64,000 nt of DNA, from assembly GCF_004349135.1 (NCBI RefSeq), contig NZ_SMFN01000012.1, positions 61,103-125,102 of the forward strand, read 5' to 3'. The position numbers and the translations under genes were made by a program. Below are positions 25,935 through 34,581 of the stretch, one piece after another. This DNA is from Flavobacterium sandaracinum. Its GTDB lineage: Bacteria > Bacteroidota > Bacteroidia > Flavobacteriales > Flavobacteriaceae. The notes below the pieces were generated by a model, which was given only the letters and a program-made list of their open reading frames with translations, did not search any database and was not told the DNA's origin. Within the stretch, counting starts at the first letter, position 1, and every line of letters starts with the position of its first letter.

Positions 25935-26798
25935 ATGGTTTCATACAATACAAAAGACTGGTTTACTTTTATTTTTCGTTTTCATAAAGCGGACACTTTT
26001 AGAACGTTACTACCATTAATGTTGGGGATTGGTGTTTATTCTGGAATTGTGGGTTATTTGGAAGTTGTATATTGGAAATTATCGGACAACAGTTATGTCA
26101 AGAATATTACAATCATGCACGGAATGTTTGGTTTCGTAATTTCATTGCTACTGGTTTTCAGAACTAATACTGCTTATGACCGTTGGTGGGAAGGACGAAA
26201 AATGTGGGGTGCTTTAGTGAACAACAGCCGCAATTTTGCTATTAAGCTTTCTGTAATATTAACAGATGAAAAAGACATAGCCTATTTCAGAAAATTAATT
26301 CCCAGCTACGCTTCTATTTTAAGCAAACATTTAAAAGATGAAGAAACTGCTAAACAATTATTTGATGATGTTGATTTAGAAATTGATCATCACAAACACA
26401 AGCCGAATCAGGTTGCAAAAATGTTGTTTCAAAAAATTAATGATTTGTACAATTCAAAAAAAATTTCGGGGGATCAACTGATTATTTTGAACGATGAAGT
26501 AAAATCCTTTACAGATATTTGTGGTGCGTGTGAACGAATTAAAAACACCCCTATTCCCTACTCGTATAGTGCTTTTATAAAGAAATTTATCTTTTTTTAT
26601 GTGATGACTTTACCCTTTGGTTACGCTCTTAGCCTTGGGTTTTATGTAGTTCCCGTTATAGTATTTATTTTTTATGTTTTAGCGAGTTTAGAGTTAATAG
26701 CCGAGGAGATTGAAGATCCTTTTGGAACTGACGAGAATGATTTACCTACACATAAAATGGCTGAGAACATTAAAAAACATGTGGAAGAATTACTTTAA
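25935..26798 (+). CDS. Bestrophin-family (UPF0187) anion channel-like protein
   Basis: A 287-residue membrane protein. RTNTAYDRWWEGRKMWGALV (about 75-94) is the diagnostic stretch of the bestrophin/UPF0187 family; further landmarks are the hydrophobic helices at about 28-48, 60-75 and 215-255, and FGTDENDLPTHKM near the end, the counterpart of the acidic DPFGEDDDDF calcium-clasp region of animal bestrophins. Bacterial members form pentameric channels, some for sodium, some for anions. It lies 28 bases behind the TolC gene, so it could be read through with the efflux operon, although a functional link is unproven. Confidence 0.9.
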   Translation: MVSYNTKDWFTFIFRFHKADTFRTLLPLMLGIGVYSGIVGYLEVVYWKLSDNSYVKNITIMHGMFGFVISLLLVFRTNTAYDRWWEGRKMWGALVNNSRNFAIKLSVILTDEKDIAYFRKLIPSYASILSKHLKDEETAKQLFDDVDLEIDHHKHKPNQVAKMLFQKINDLYNSKKISGDQLIILNDEVKSFTDICGACERIKNTPIPYSYSAFIKKFIFFYVMTLPFGYALSLGFYVVPVIVFIFYVLASLELIAEEIEDPFGTDENDLPTHKMAENIKKHVEELL

Positions 26799-26872
26799 TT
26801 TTGTTAAACCGTGTTCTAATCCTGAATTTTTTTATTAAATTTAAATATTGTACTTTTTAAAGTTTAAATAAT

Positions 26873-27799
26873 ATGAATAGTAACCGCGCACTTATAAATC
26901 CACCTCTTCTATCTAACGAGAAATCATTAAAAACTTTAGTCGAAAACAGAACCGTTTACTCCTTGAACCATTGCGAGCTCAATCTTTTTGAGACTTATGA
27001 ATCTACTGCATTAGTTCCTTTGAAATTTAATGATTTTGTGGTGACCAGCATGCTGCGAGGCAAAAAAGTGATGCATTTGTTTGATGATCCTGGTTTTGTC
27101 TATTTACCCGGAGAAACAGTTGTCATTCCTTCCAATGTGGAAATGAAAATCGATTTTCCAGAGGCTTCAAAAAATAATCCTACGCAGTGTTTGGCCTTGG
27201 CAGTTGACCAAACTAAAATTACAGATACGTTGCAGTTTTTAAACGAACGGTATCCAAAAGAAGGAAAAAACCAATTTTGGCAATTGGATTACCAAAATTA
27301 TTTTTTTTATAATAATGTGGAATTAGCAACAACGATTAATAAATTGATCAAAGAATGCATGAGCACTTCTATCACAAAAGATGCGCTGGCCGATTTGACT
27401 TTACAGGAATTATTGATTCGGATTATTCAAACCCAAACCGCAAAAGCAATTGATGATGGCTTGTTTACCGACCCAAAAAACCCCATTACGCAAGTAGTAG
27501 AATTTATCCGATTGAATTTAAAGGAAAATATCAGCATGAAAAATCTTAGCGAAAAAGCATGTATGAGCTCTACTTCATTCTATAGACTTTTCAAAAGAGA
27601 ATTAGGCATGAGTCCTATCGAATTTGTGATTGGCGAGAAAATTAGATGCGCCAAACAATTACTCAAAAATCCTACAATTCAAATTAATGAAGTTTGCTAC
27701 TTATCCGGATTCGAAGATTCCAATTACTTTATACGTTTGTTTAAAAAACACGAGGGAATTACACCAAAACAGTACCAATTACTGTATGTTGTCAACTAA
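26873..27799 (+). CDS. AraC-family transcriptional regulator
   Basis: A 308-residue regulator of the AraC_N (PF06719-like) type. Residues about 25-160 form the cupin-like sensing part (with LNHCELNLFETYE, VIPSNVEM and PTQCLALAV); residues about 205-305 carry two helix-turn-helix motifs, ENISMKNLSEKACMSSTSFY and then EVCYLSGFEDSNYFIRLFKK, ending in the family sequence GITPKQY. Its 3' end is only two bases from the 3' end of the convergent DUF779 gene, and the next genes are alcohol and aldehyde dehydrogenases. It is therefore the probable activator of that aldehyde cluster, but this is inference from position. The single conserved Cys in NHCELN could be an aldehyde sensor. Confidence 0.9.
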   Translation: MNSNRALINPPLLSNEKSLKTLVENRTVYSLNHCELNLFETYESTALVPLKFNDFVVTSMLRGKKVMHLFDDPGFVYLPGETVVIPSNVEMKIDFPEASKNNPTQCLALAVDQTKITDTLQFLNERYPKEGKNQFWQLDYQNYFFYNNVELATTINKLIKECMSTSITKDALADLTLQELLIRIIQTQTAKAIDDGLFTDPKNPITQVVEFIRLNLKENISMKNLSEKACMSSTSFYRLFKRELGMSPIEFVIGEKIRCAKQLLKNPTIQINEVCYLSGFEDSNYFIRLFKKHEGITPKQYQLLYVVN

Positions 27800-27801
27800 A
27801 T

Positions 27802-28176
27802 TTATTCAATATAGGATACAGGTTCCAATGTTAATTCTTCTTCTGGTGTAAAAATTCGATATTCGATTCGGAAGGTTTTTTTCAAAGGTGTTTCCAATGA
27901 AAATCCTCCAACCCCAAAGGCATCAATCACATCCAATGTGAAATGAGCGTGTTTCCAATATTCGAATAAATCTTTGTCTACCCAAAACTCCGTATTTTCG
28001 ATTGTACCAATACAAACATCACCTAATCTTTGATAGAAACCTCCTTTTTCAAAACATTGCGGTTGCGTTCCTTCACAACAACCTCCGGCTTGGTAAAACA
28101 TTAAATCTCCATGTTTTTCCTGTAAAATTTTGATTAGTGCTATTGCCTTTTCGGTAGCGTCAATTCTTTTTATCAT
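27802..28176 (-). CDS. DUF779 domain-containing protein
   Basis: I start this at 28176 (MIKRIDATEKAI, 124 residues); the frame runs open to 28221 but the added 15 residues overlap a hairpin and look random. The family DUF779 signature is present: HGDLMFYQAGGCCEGTQPQC (about 20-39), GDVCIGTIENTEFWVDKD, and the HFTLDVIDAFGVGGFSLETP stretch. The conserved Cys-Cys and further Cys/His residues could bind metal. These proteins are commonly encoded beside acetaldehyde or aldehyde dehydrogenase genes, as here, and may help assemble or protect the enzyme; no activity has been shown to my knowledge. Confidence 0.9.
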   Translation of the reverse strand: MIKRIDATEKAIALIKILQEKHGDLMFYQAGGCCEGTQPQCFEKGGFYQRLGDVCIGTIENTEFWVDKDLFEYWKHAHFTLDVIDAFGVGGFSLETPLKKTFRIEYRIFTPEEELTLEPVSYIE

Positions 28177-28194
28177 CTTTTTATGGGTATTGAT

Positions 28195-28231
28195 AAAAAC
28201 AGAAAATTTATGCGAACACAAATTTTCTGTT
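28195..28231 (-). terminator. Terminator-like hairpin between the alcohol dehydrogenase and DUF779 genes
   Basis: AACAGAAAATTT (28198-28209) and its exact complement (28220-28231) form a 12-bp stem around a 10-base loop. On the minus strand it follows the dehydrogenase stop (28245) by 13 bases and runs into TTTTT, so it should terminate or attenuate the transcript just before DUF779, whose ATG is 19 bases beyond. Partial read-through would give less DUF779 than dehydrogenase. Confidence 0.7.
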
Positions 28232-28244
28232 ATACTAAATTAAA

Positions 28245-29279
28245 TTATTGCTTGGCAATTTCAAGTACGACACGTCCTTCAATTTGTCCTTTTTTCATTT
28301 TTCCTAAAACATCATTTACATCTTCTAATCTTGCTGATGTCACGGTTGCTTTGACTTTTCCCTCTACAGCAAATTGAATCGCTTCTTGTAAATCTTTTCG
28401 TGTTCCTACAATTGAACCCCGAATTGTAATTCTATTTAATACCGTATCAAAAATCGATAAATCAAAATTTCCAGGAGGAAGTCCGTTCAACGCCATAGTT
28501 CCTTTTCGTCTTAAGGTTTCTAATCCTTGTTTAAAGGCGATTGGAGAAACAGCCGTAATTAAAGCTCCGTGCATACCACCAACTTCTTTTTTAAGAAATT
28601 CTCCAGGATTTTGATTCTTAGCATTTATTACTAAATCAGCACCTAATTTTTTTGCTAAATCTAATTTATCATCTGCAATATCAATGGCAGCAACATGCAT
28701 TCCCATAGCTTTTGCATATTGCACAGCTACATGCCCCAAACCACCAATTCCCGAAATAGCTACCCACTCGCCAGGTTTTACCTCTGTTTCTTTTAATCCT
28801 TTATAAACAGTAACCCCTGCGCATAGGATAGGTGCCATCTCCAAAAAATTCACATTCGAAGGTAAATGCCCAACGTATCTTGCATCGGCAATCACATATT
28901 CGGCAAAACTACCATCTACACTATAGCCTCCATTTTGCTGAGTGTCACACAATGTTTCCCAACCGGTAATGCATTGATCGCAACCACCACAAGCGCTATA
29001 TAACCATGGTACACCAACTGCATCCCCTTCTTTTACATTCTTTACATCTGAACCCACAGCTACAACATATCCTACTCCTTCATGACCTGGGATCAATGGC
29101 ATTTTAGGTTTAACTGGCCAATCCCCTTCAATTGCGTGTAAGTCTGTGTGGCAAACACCACTAGCTATTATTTTTACTAAAATTTCATTTCTACCAGGGC
29201 GTTTAACTTCAACTTCTTCGATTTTTAAAAGTGACCCAAATTCCCTAATCACAGCAGCCTTCATTGTTTTTGGTAACAT
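28245..29279 (-). CDS. adhP: Zinc-dependent alcohol dehydrogenase (AdhP-like)
   Basis: A 344-residue medium-chain NAD-dependent alcohol dehydrogenase, interconverting primary alcohols and aldehydes. I use the start at 29279 ([15 protein letters not shown]), as the frame upstream runs back through a terminator hairpin. Catalytic zinc ligands are in GVCHTDLH (Cys and His), GHEGVGYV and the later Cys (CAGVTVYKG); the structural zinc site is [15 protein letters not shown]. The Rossmann motif is [14 protein letters not shown]. Placement between aldehyde dehydrogenase and DUF779 on one strand supports an alcohol/aldehyde oxidation module, probably for ethanol or another short alcohol. Confidence 0.92.
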   Translation of the reverse strand: MLPKTMKAAVIREFGSLLKIEEVEVKRPGRNEILVKIIASGVCHTDLHAIEGDWPVKPKMPLIPGHEGVGYVVAVGSDVKNVKEGDAVGVPWLYSACGGCDQCITGWETLCDTQQNGGYSVDGSFAEYVIADARYVGHLPSNVNFLEMAPILCAGVTVYKGLKETEVKPGEWVAISGIGGLGHVAVQYAKAMGMHVAAIDIADDKLDLAKKLGADLVINAKNQNPGEFLKKEVGGMHGALITAVSPIAFKQGLETLRRKGTMALNGLPPGNFDLSIFDTVLNRITIRGSIVGTRKDLQEAIQFAVEGKVKATVTSARLEDVNDVLGKMKKGQIEGRVVLEIAKQ

Positions 29280-29291
29280 AGTATTTAGATT

Positions 29292-29326
29292 TATAAAAAA
29301 AGGAAAGTTCGTTAACTTTCCCTTTT
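29292..29326 (-). terminator. Hairpin between the aldehyde and alcohol dehydrogenase genes
   Basis: GGAAAGTT (29302-29309) and AACTTTCC (29314-29321) form an 8-bp stem with a four-base loop; both strands have a T tract beyond it. It is positioned 20-odd bases after the aldehyde dehydrogenase stop, so on the minus strand it should partly terminate that transcript before the alcohol dehydrogenase start. Confidence 0.7.
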
Positions 29327-29343
29327 TCAATTAATAATTCATT

Positions 29344-30849
29344 CTAAAAGAAACCCAATTTCTTTTTATCGTAAGAAATCAACATGTTTTTGGTTTGACG
29401 GTAGTGACCTAACATCATTTTGTGATTTTCACGACCAATTCCAGATTGTTTGTATCCTCCAAAAGGAGCTCCAGCAGGATAAGAATGGTATTGATTAATC
29501 CAGACACGACCTGACTGAATCGCTCTTGGCACCTGATAAATCTCGTGCGCATCGCGTGTCCAAAGTCCAGCTCCCAAACCATACATCGTATCATTTGCAA
29601 TAGCAATCGCTTCTTCTGTTGTTTTAAAAGTAGTTACAGCCAAAACAGGTCCGAAAATTTCTTCTTGAAAAATACGCATCTTGTTATGCCCTTTGAAAAG
29701 AGTTGGTTTGATATAATATCCTCCAGCTAAATCCCCATCCATGAAGTTTTCTTCACCTCCTGTTAAAACTTCGGCACCTTCTTCTTTTCCTAATTTTATG
29801 TAAGAAAGTATTTTTTCCTTTTGTATCAATGAAGTTTGTGCTCCCATCATTGTGGTTTTATCCAATGGATTCCCCATTTTAATTGCTTCAGTTCTTTCAA
29901 TTACTCGGGCGATAAATTTATCATAAATATCCTCATGAACTAATAATCGAGAAGGACAGGTACAAATTTCACCTTGGTTTAAAGCAAACATTACCGCTCC
30001 TTCAATTGCTTTATCGAAGAAATCATCATCAGCATCACCCACGGATTTCATAAAAATATTCGGAGATTTCCCTCCCAATTCTAAAGTTACCGGAATAATG
30101 TTTTCTGTAGCATATTGCATTACTAAGCGACCTGTTGGTGTAGAACCTGTAAAAGCTGCTTTTGAAACTTTTTTATTGGTTACTAAAGCTCTTCCAAGCT
30201 CTGCTCCAAAACCGTTTACAATATTTATAACTCCAGGAGGAAGAAGATCACCAATCAATTCCATCAAAACTAAAATTGAAATTGGAGTACTTTCTGCTGG
30301 TTTTAAAACTACGGTATTTCCTGCGGCTAAGGCTGGGGCAAGTTTCCAAACGGCCATTAAGATTGGAAAATTCCAAGGAATAATTTGAGCAATTACTCCT
30401 AAAGGCTCACTTAAAGCAATGGAAACCGTTTGAGAATCTAATTCTGTGATGGAACTTTCTTCTGCACGAATTACTCCAGCAAAATATCTAAAGTGGTCCA
30501 CCACTAAAGGCATATCTGCCGCTAATGTCTCTCTAATGGCTTTTCCGTTATCAATAGTCTCAACAGTTGCAAGATATTCTAAATTATCTTCAATAACCTG
30601 AGCAATTTTATTCAATAAGTTACTGCGTTCTGTAGCAGAGGTTTTTCCCCATGTTTGAAAAGCGTCATACGCTTTATCAACAGCAAATGCTACATCTTCC
30701 TTACTAGAGTGAGCAGCTTGCGTAAAAACTTTTCCATCTATAGGAGAAACTACGTCAAAATAGTCACCATTTATTGGTGCTACAAATTTACCACCGATGT
30801 AATTATCGTATTTTGCCTTAAATTCAGGTCTTTGCATTACGTTATCCAT
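29344..30849 (-). CDS. Aldehyde dehydrogenase, acetaldehyde type (ExaC/AcoD-like)
   Basis: The 501-residue NAD(P)-dependent enzyme oxidises an aldehyde to the carboxylate. Catalytic residues are in place: Asn in WNFPIL (160s), Glu257 in LELGGKSPN and the nucleophile Cys296 in [11 protein letters not shown]; the cofactor motif is FTGSTPTGR. The extra Cys two residues after the nucleophile (CTCPSR) is characteristic of the ExaC/AcoD acetaldehyde dehydrogenase subgroup, whose genes often neighbour DUF779. It heads a minus-strand set with alcohol dehydrogenase and DUF779, facing the AraC regulator. Substrate is inferred, family is certain. Confidence 0.93.
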   Translation of the reverse strand: MDNVMQRPEFKAKYDNYIGGKFVAPINGDYFDVVSPIDGKVFTQAAHSSKEDVAFAVDKAYDAFQTWGKTSATERSNLLNKIAQVIEDNLEYLATVETIDNGKAIRETLAADMPLVVDHFRYFAGVIRAEESSITELDSQTVSIALSEPLGVIAQIIPWNFPILMAVWKLAPALAAGNTVVLKPAESTPISILVLMELIGDLLPPGVINIVNGFGAELGRALVTNKKVSKAAFTGSTPTGRLVMQYATENIIPVTLELGGKSPNIFMKSVGDADDDFFDKAIEGAVMFALNQGEICTCPSRLLVHEDIYDKFIARVIERTEAIKMGNPLDKTTMMGAQTSLIQKEKILSYIKLGKEEGAEVLTGGEENFMDGDLAGGYYIKPTLFKGHNKMRIFQEEIFGPVLAVTTFKTTEEAIAIANDTMYGLGAGLWTRDAHEIYQVPRAIQSGRVWINQYHSYPAGAPFGGYKQSGIGRENHKMMLGHYRQTKNMLISYDKKKLGFF

Positions 30850-31085
30850 TTGGTTTTATTTTTAGATTTACTCAAATTTAGTTTCTTATTTGTCAACAGA
30901 ATAGCATTAATCATCCAACTAATAGCATTAAATTTTACTATCTGTTTTTTTAACCTAATTTTATTATTTATTTCACATTTATTTACATTTAATGTTGCCA
31001 AATTAACATTTTACTATATGCTTACTACTACAAAATCAATTATAAAAAACAAAAAAAATTGTTTCTTACTCCAACCTGCAATCCT

Positions 31086-31093
31086 TATATTTG
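31086..31093 (+). promoter_or_regulatory. -7 promoter element of pheT
   Basis: TATATTTG matches TAnnTTTG, 21 bases before the pheT ATG, giving a very short leader. A TTG at 31059-31061 is somewhat too far (24 bases) for an ideal -33 box. Confidence 0.5.
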
Positions 31094-31114
31094 CAATCTT
31101 GAAAAAAACACAAA

Positions 31115-33535
31115 ATGAAAATATCTTACAACTGGTTAAAACAATTCATCAAAATAGACTGGAAATCCGATGAAACTGCTGCATTACTTACAGATTTAGG
31201 TCTGGAAGTAGAAATAGTAGAAAAATACCAATCCGTAAAAGGTGGATTAGAAGGTATTGTTGTAGGGCATGTTCTCACCTGCGTCCAACATCCCGATGCG
31301 GACAGACTAAAAATAACCACCGTAGATTTAGGCAACGGTGTTCATGTGCAAATTGTTTGTGGAGCCAATAATGTTGCAGCAGGTCAAAAAGTACCGGTCG
31401 CTACTATTGGAACTACATTATACGACGCAGCGGGAGTTGCTTTTTCGATAAAAAAAGGTAAAATACGAGGACAGGAAAGCCACGGAATGATTTGTGCAGA
31501 AGATGAAATTGGTCTAGGTGAAAGCCATGACGGTATTATGATTTTAGACGATGCATTAGTGCCGGGAACCCCTGCTTCAACCGTATTTAAAATTGAAAAT
31601 GATGAAGTTTTTGAAATTGGACTTACACCCAATCGTGCTGATGCCATGAGTCACTTAGGAACAGCTAGAGATTTGAGAGCTGGACTTTTACAGAGTGGTG
31701 TAAACGTAGAATTAATCACCCCATCCGTTAGTAATTTTAGAGTAGATAAAAGAACTTTGAAAATTGACATAGATGTAAAAGAACCAAAACTTGCCCCTCG
31801 TTATTGCGGTGTAACTATTTCAGGGATCGAAGTCAAAACATCTCCTGCCTGGTTGCAAAACAGATTGAAAGCAATTGGATTAAATCCAAAAAATAATATT
31901 GTCGATGTTACTAATTATGTTTTGCATGAATTAGGACAACCACTTCATGCGTTTGATGCTGCAAAAATTAATGGTAAAATAATTGTACAAACGCTTCCTG
32001 CTGGAACGAAGTTCACTACCCTTGATGATGTGGAGAGAACTTTACACGAAGAAGATTTAATGATTTGTGACGAAAAAGGACCTTTATGCATTGCCGGTGT
32101 TTTTGGTGGTAAAAAATCGAGTGTTTCTGAAAATACGAGCTCTATTTTCTTGGAAAGCGCCTATTTTAATCCTGTGAGTATACGTAAAACAGCTAAAAGA
32201 CACCAGCTAAACACCGATGCTTCTTTTCGTTTTGAAAGAGGAATTGACCCTACTATTACAGAATATGCCTTAAAACGTGCTGCGTTATTAATACAAGAAG
32301 TAGCAGGTGGAGAAATTACATCTGACGTTTTTAATGTATATCCAAAAAAAATAGAAGATTTTAGCGTTTTCTTAAACTTTAGTAAAGTCGCAAAAATTAT
32401 TGGAGAAGAATTACAAAAAGATACGATAAAAAAAATATTAGTTTCTTTAGATATCAAAGTAAATAGCGTCTCAGATGCTGGTTTGGGATTAACAATTCCT
32501 GCATACCGCGTTGATGTACAAAGAGAAATAGATGTTATAGAGGAAATATTAAGAGTTTATGGCTACAACAACATTAATTTTTCTAAAAAACTACATGCCA
32601 CGGTTTCTAATTCGCCTAGAAACGAAGATTACAAAATACAAAATGTGATTGCCACACAATTAAATTCTCAGGGATTCAATGAAATGATGGCAAATTCATT
32701 AACTACTGCATCTTACGTTGGACTTTCAGAGGATTTGAATCCAACAAACAATGTGACAATGTTAAATCCCTTAAGTGCTGATTTGTCTACAATGCGACAG
32801 TCCTTGCTATTTTCAGGATTAGAAGCCGTATCGTATAATATCAATCGTAAAAATGCCGATTTGAAATTATTCGAATTTGGAAAAACATACCATAACTACC
32901 TTGCTGGTTACGAAGAAAAAAAGCATTTAAGCTTATTCCTTACTGGTAGCAGAAATCAGGAAAACTGGACAGCAACTCAAAAACCTTCCGATTTCTTTTT
33001 ATTTAAAGGGTTTACCAATGGAATTCTTTCTCGTTTAGGAATTCAAAAAACACAAAATGTACCAGTTACTTCTGATGTATTTTCTGAAGGGATTGCAATT
33101 AGCGTTGGAAACGAAATTCTAGTAGAATTAGGAGTAGTAAAAAAATCAATTTTAAAACATTTTGGAATCAAACAAGAAGTGTTTTATGCAGATTTTAATT
33201 GGAACTTAATTTTGAAATTACTTTCAAGCAAAATAAAATACACTGAAATTCCTAAATATCCAGAAGTTCGCAGAGATTTGGCTTTATTGATTGACCAAAG
33301 TGTAACTTATGATCGTATTTACAGTATTGCCTGTCAAACGGAGAAAACATTGTTAAAAGACATTAATTTATTTGATGTGTATGAAGGACAAAATCTTCCA
33401 GAAGGCAAAAAATCGTATGCGTTGAGTTTCACTATTCAGGACAATTCAAAAACACTAACTGATGTTCAAATTGATAAAATTATGAGCAAGTTGCAAAAGA
33501 ATTTTGAAACTGAACTTGGAGCCAGCTTACGCTAG
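31115..33535 (+). CDS. pheT: Phenylalanine--tRNA ligase beta subunit
   Basis: The 806-residue beta chain of the alpha2-beta2 PheRS, which charges tRNA-Phe. Domain order is standard: N-terminal KISYNWLKQFIKIDW, an EMAP-II-like tRNA-binding OB domain (about 40-150, with HPDADRLKITTVDLG and VCGANNVAAGQ), B3/B4 with the editing site (LGQPLHAFDAAKINGKI), B5, the catalytic-like core with RTAKRHQLNTDASFRFERG, and the C-terminal anticodon-recognition FDX-ACB domain (YPEVRRDLALLIDQ to the end). The alpha subunit gene pheS is not next to it, as is usual in Bacteroidota. A terminator follows 20 bases later. Confidence 0.97.
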   Translation: MKISYNWLKQFIKIDWKSDETAALLTDLGLEVEIVEKYQSVKGGLEGIVVGHVLTCVQHPDADRLKITTVDLGNGVHVQIVCGANNVAAGQKVPVATIGTTLYDAAGVAFSIKKGKIRGQESHGMICAEDEIGLGESHDGIMILDDALVPGTPASTVFKIENDEVFEIGLTPNRADAMSHLGTARDLRAGLLQSGVNVELITPSVSNFRVDKRTLKIDIDVKEPKLAPRYCGVTISGIEVKTSPAWLQNRLKAIGLNPKNNIVDVTNYVLHELGQPLHAFDAAKINGKIIVQTLPAGTKFTTLDDVERTLHEEDLMICDEKGPLCIAGVFGGKKSSVSENTSSIFLESAYFNPVSIRKTAKRHQLNTDASFRFERGIDPTITEYALKRAALLIQEVAGGEITSDVFNVYPKKIEDFSVFLNFSKVAKIIGEELQKDTIKKILVSLDIKVNSVSDAGLGLTIPAYRVDVQREIDVIEEILRVYGYNNINFSKKLHATVSNSPRNEDYKIQNVIATQLNSQGFNEMMANSLTTASYVGLSEDLNPTNNVTMLNPLSADLSTMRQSLLFSGLEAVSYNINRKNADLKLFEFGKTYHNYLAGYEEKKHLSLFLTGSRNQENWTATQKPSDFFLFKGFTNGILSRLGIQKTQNVPVTSDVFSEGIAISVGNEILVELGVVKKSILKHFGIKQEVFYADFNWNLILKLLSSKIKYTEIPKYPEVRRDLALLIDQSVTYDRIYSIACQTEKTLLKDINLFDVYEGQNLPEGKKSYALSFTIQDNSKTLTDVQIDKIMSKLQKNFETELGASLR

Positions 33536-33554
33536 TAACTTTATAAAACATATA

Positions 33555-33590
33555 AAATCCCAATTCTAAAATTAGAATTGGGATTTTTTT
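33555..33590 (+). terminator. Terminator of pheT
   Basis: AAATCCCAATTCTAA (33555-33569) pairs with TTAGAATTGGGATTT (33572-33586) and is followed by T's. Strong plus-strand intrinsic terminator. Confidence 0.9.
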
Positions 33591-33592
33591 AT

Positions 33593-33618
33593 ACAAAAAA
33601 ACCCCGCATTTAGCGAGG
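33593..33618 (-). terminator. Probable terminator of the fasciclin gene
   Basis: On the minus strand CCTCGC-TAAAT-GCGGGG, with one mismatch, is followed by a T tract (complement of 33593-33601), 41 bases past the stop at 33659. Confidence 0.6.
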
Positions 33619-33658
33619 CTCTTAAGACTAACAAAATATCAACCTCTAATTCTAAAAG

Positions 33659-34213
33659 TTATTGTTTAGGTAATACTACAGCATTAATTACGTGAATCAC
33701 ACCATTTGATTGGTTTACATCTGCAATTGTGACTTTAGATTTTCCACCATTCTCATCAGTAATATATAAGTCTTTCCCTTTCATCCAAGCAGTCAAAGTT
33801 CCACCACTTACTGTTTTCATTGTTGCTTTTCCATTGCCCATTTTAATAGCTTTTGCTATATCGGAGGCATTCATTTTTCCTGCAACAACATGATACGTAA
33901 GTATAGTTTGTAACATTTTTAAGTTTTCTGGCTTTAACAAGGTAGTTACAGTTCCAGCTGGCAATTTATCAAATGCTGCATTTGTTGGAGCAAAAACGGT
34001 GAATGGTCCTTTACTTTGTAATGTTTCAACTAAACCAGCTGCTGTAACTGCTGCTACTAAAGTGGTATGGTCTTTTGAGTTTACAGCATTTTCAACAATG
34101 TTTTTAGACGGATACATAGCAGCTCCACCAACCATTACTGTTTTTTGAGCAAAAGAAGTTACTCCAAATACTAATGCAAATAATGCAATCGATAAAAATT
34201 TTCTAGTTTTCAT
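33659..34213 (-). CDS. Fasciclin (FAS1) domain secreted protein
   Basis: 184 residues: a signal peptide (to about residue 22, FGVTSFA-QKTVM) and one FAS1 domain with the two conserved boxes, GPFTVFAPTNAAFDKLP (about 66-82) and the C-terminal NQSNGVIHVINAVVLP. The FAS1 fold is a cell-adhesion and matrix-binding module; bacterial single-domain members are secreted or periplasmic and often stress-related. It is a single gene between the pheT and rpsA terminators and faces a structured RNA element on the opposite strand. No lipobox. Confidence 0.93.
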   Translation of the reverse strand: MKTRKFLSIALFALVFGVTSFAQKTVMVGGAAMYPSKNIVENAVNSKDHTTLVAAVTAAGLVETLQSKGPFTVFAPTNAAFDKLPAGTVTTLLKPENLKMLQTILTYHVVAGKMNASDIAKAIKMGNGKATMKTVSGGTLTAWMKGKDLYITDENGGKSKVTIADVNQSNGVIHVINAVVLPKQ

Positions 34214-34363
34214 AAAATCTGTTTTTTTAAGTTATATAAAGTCATTTACGCACTACAATTGCTTTTGGTTTTAAAAAAAAGAAAGTATTTTATAAATTAC
34301 TGATTTACAATAAATTAAAGCCAAATATTTTTTTATATTTCTATAAGAATTTAACGTGTAAAA

Positions 34364-34470
34364 TAGCCCCGATTGAAGTAAGTATCCTTTTTATTGTGCT
34401 TTTGAAAGTTTCAAATACAAGATAAATGTGCTGCACAATAAAAAGATACTGCGAAAAGCGGGAGGAATAG
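34364..34470 (+). ncRNA. Structured RNA element, copy 2 (Flavo-1-like?)
   Basis: Begins TAGCCCCGATTGAAGT and ends GCGAAAAGCGGGAGGAATAG. The arms 34381-34399 and 34433-34450 pair over 18 bp with one bulged C in the 5' arm, and CCCG (34368-34371) can pair with CGGG (34459-34462). Both boxes and the bulge are shared with the copies at 17185 and 36570 while the stem sequence is different. It is on the plus strand, and no plus-strand gene begins for several kb, so it is not a leader of any neighbouring gene but looks like an independent transcript. Confidence 0.7.
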
Positions 34471-34520
34471 TGAATTGAAAAATCAATTATGATGCTCCTA
34501 AATATTAAAACATCAATTTA

Positions 34521-34557
34521 TAAAGCAAAAAAAAGCCTCACATTGCTGTGAGGCTTT
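34521..34557 (-). terminator. Terminator of rpsA
   Basis: AAAGCCTCACA (34532-34542) pairs perfectly with 34547-34557 across TTGC; the minus strand continues with eight T. It follows the rpsA stop by 24 bases. Confidence 0.92.
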
Positions 34558-34581
34558 CTCTATTTAAAAAATTTCAAGAAA

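Noticed and set aside
30655..31173. 172-residue plus-strand frame ahead of pheT
   Set aside because: AT-rich frame with many Phe and Ile, overlaps the 5' part of the aldehyde dehydrogenase gene and the pheT start; no recognisable protein character.
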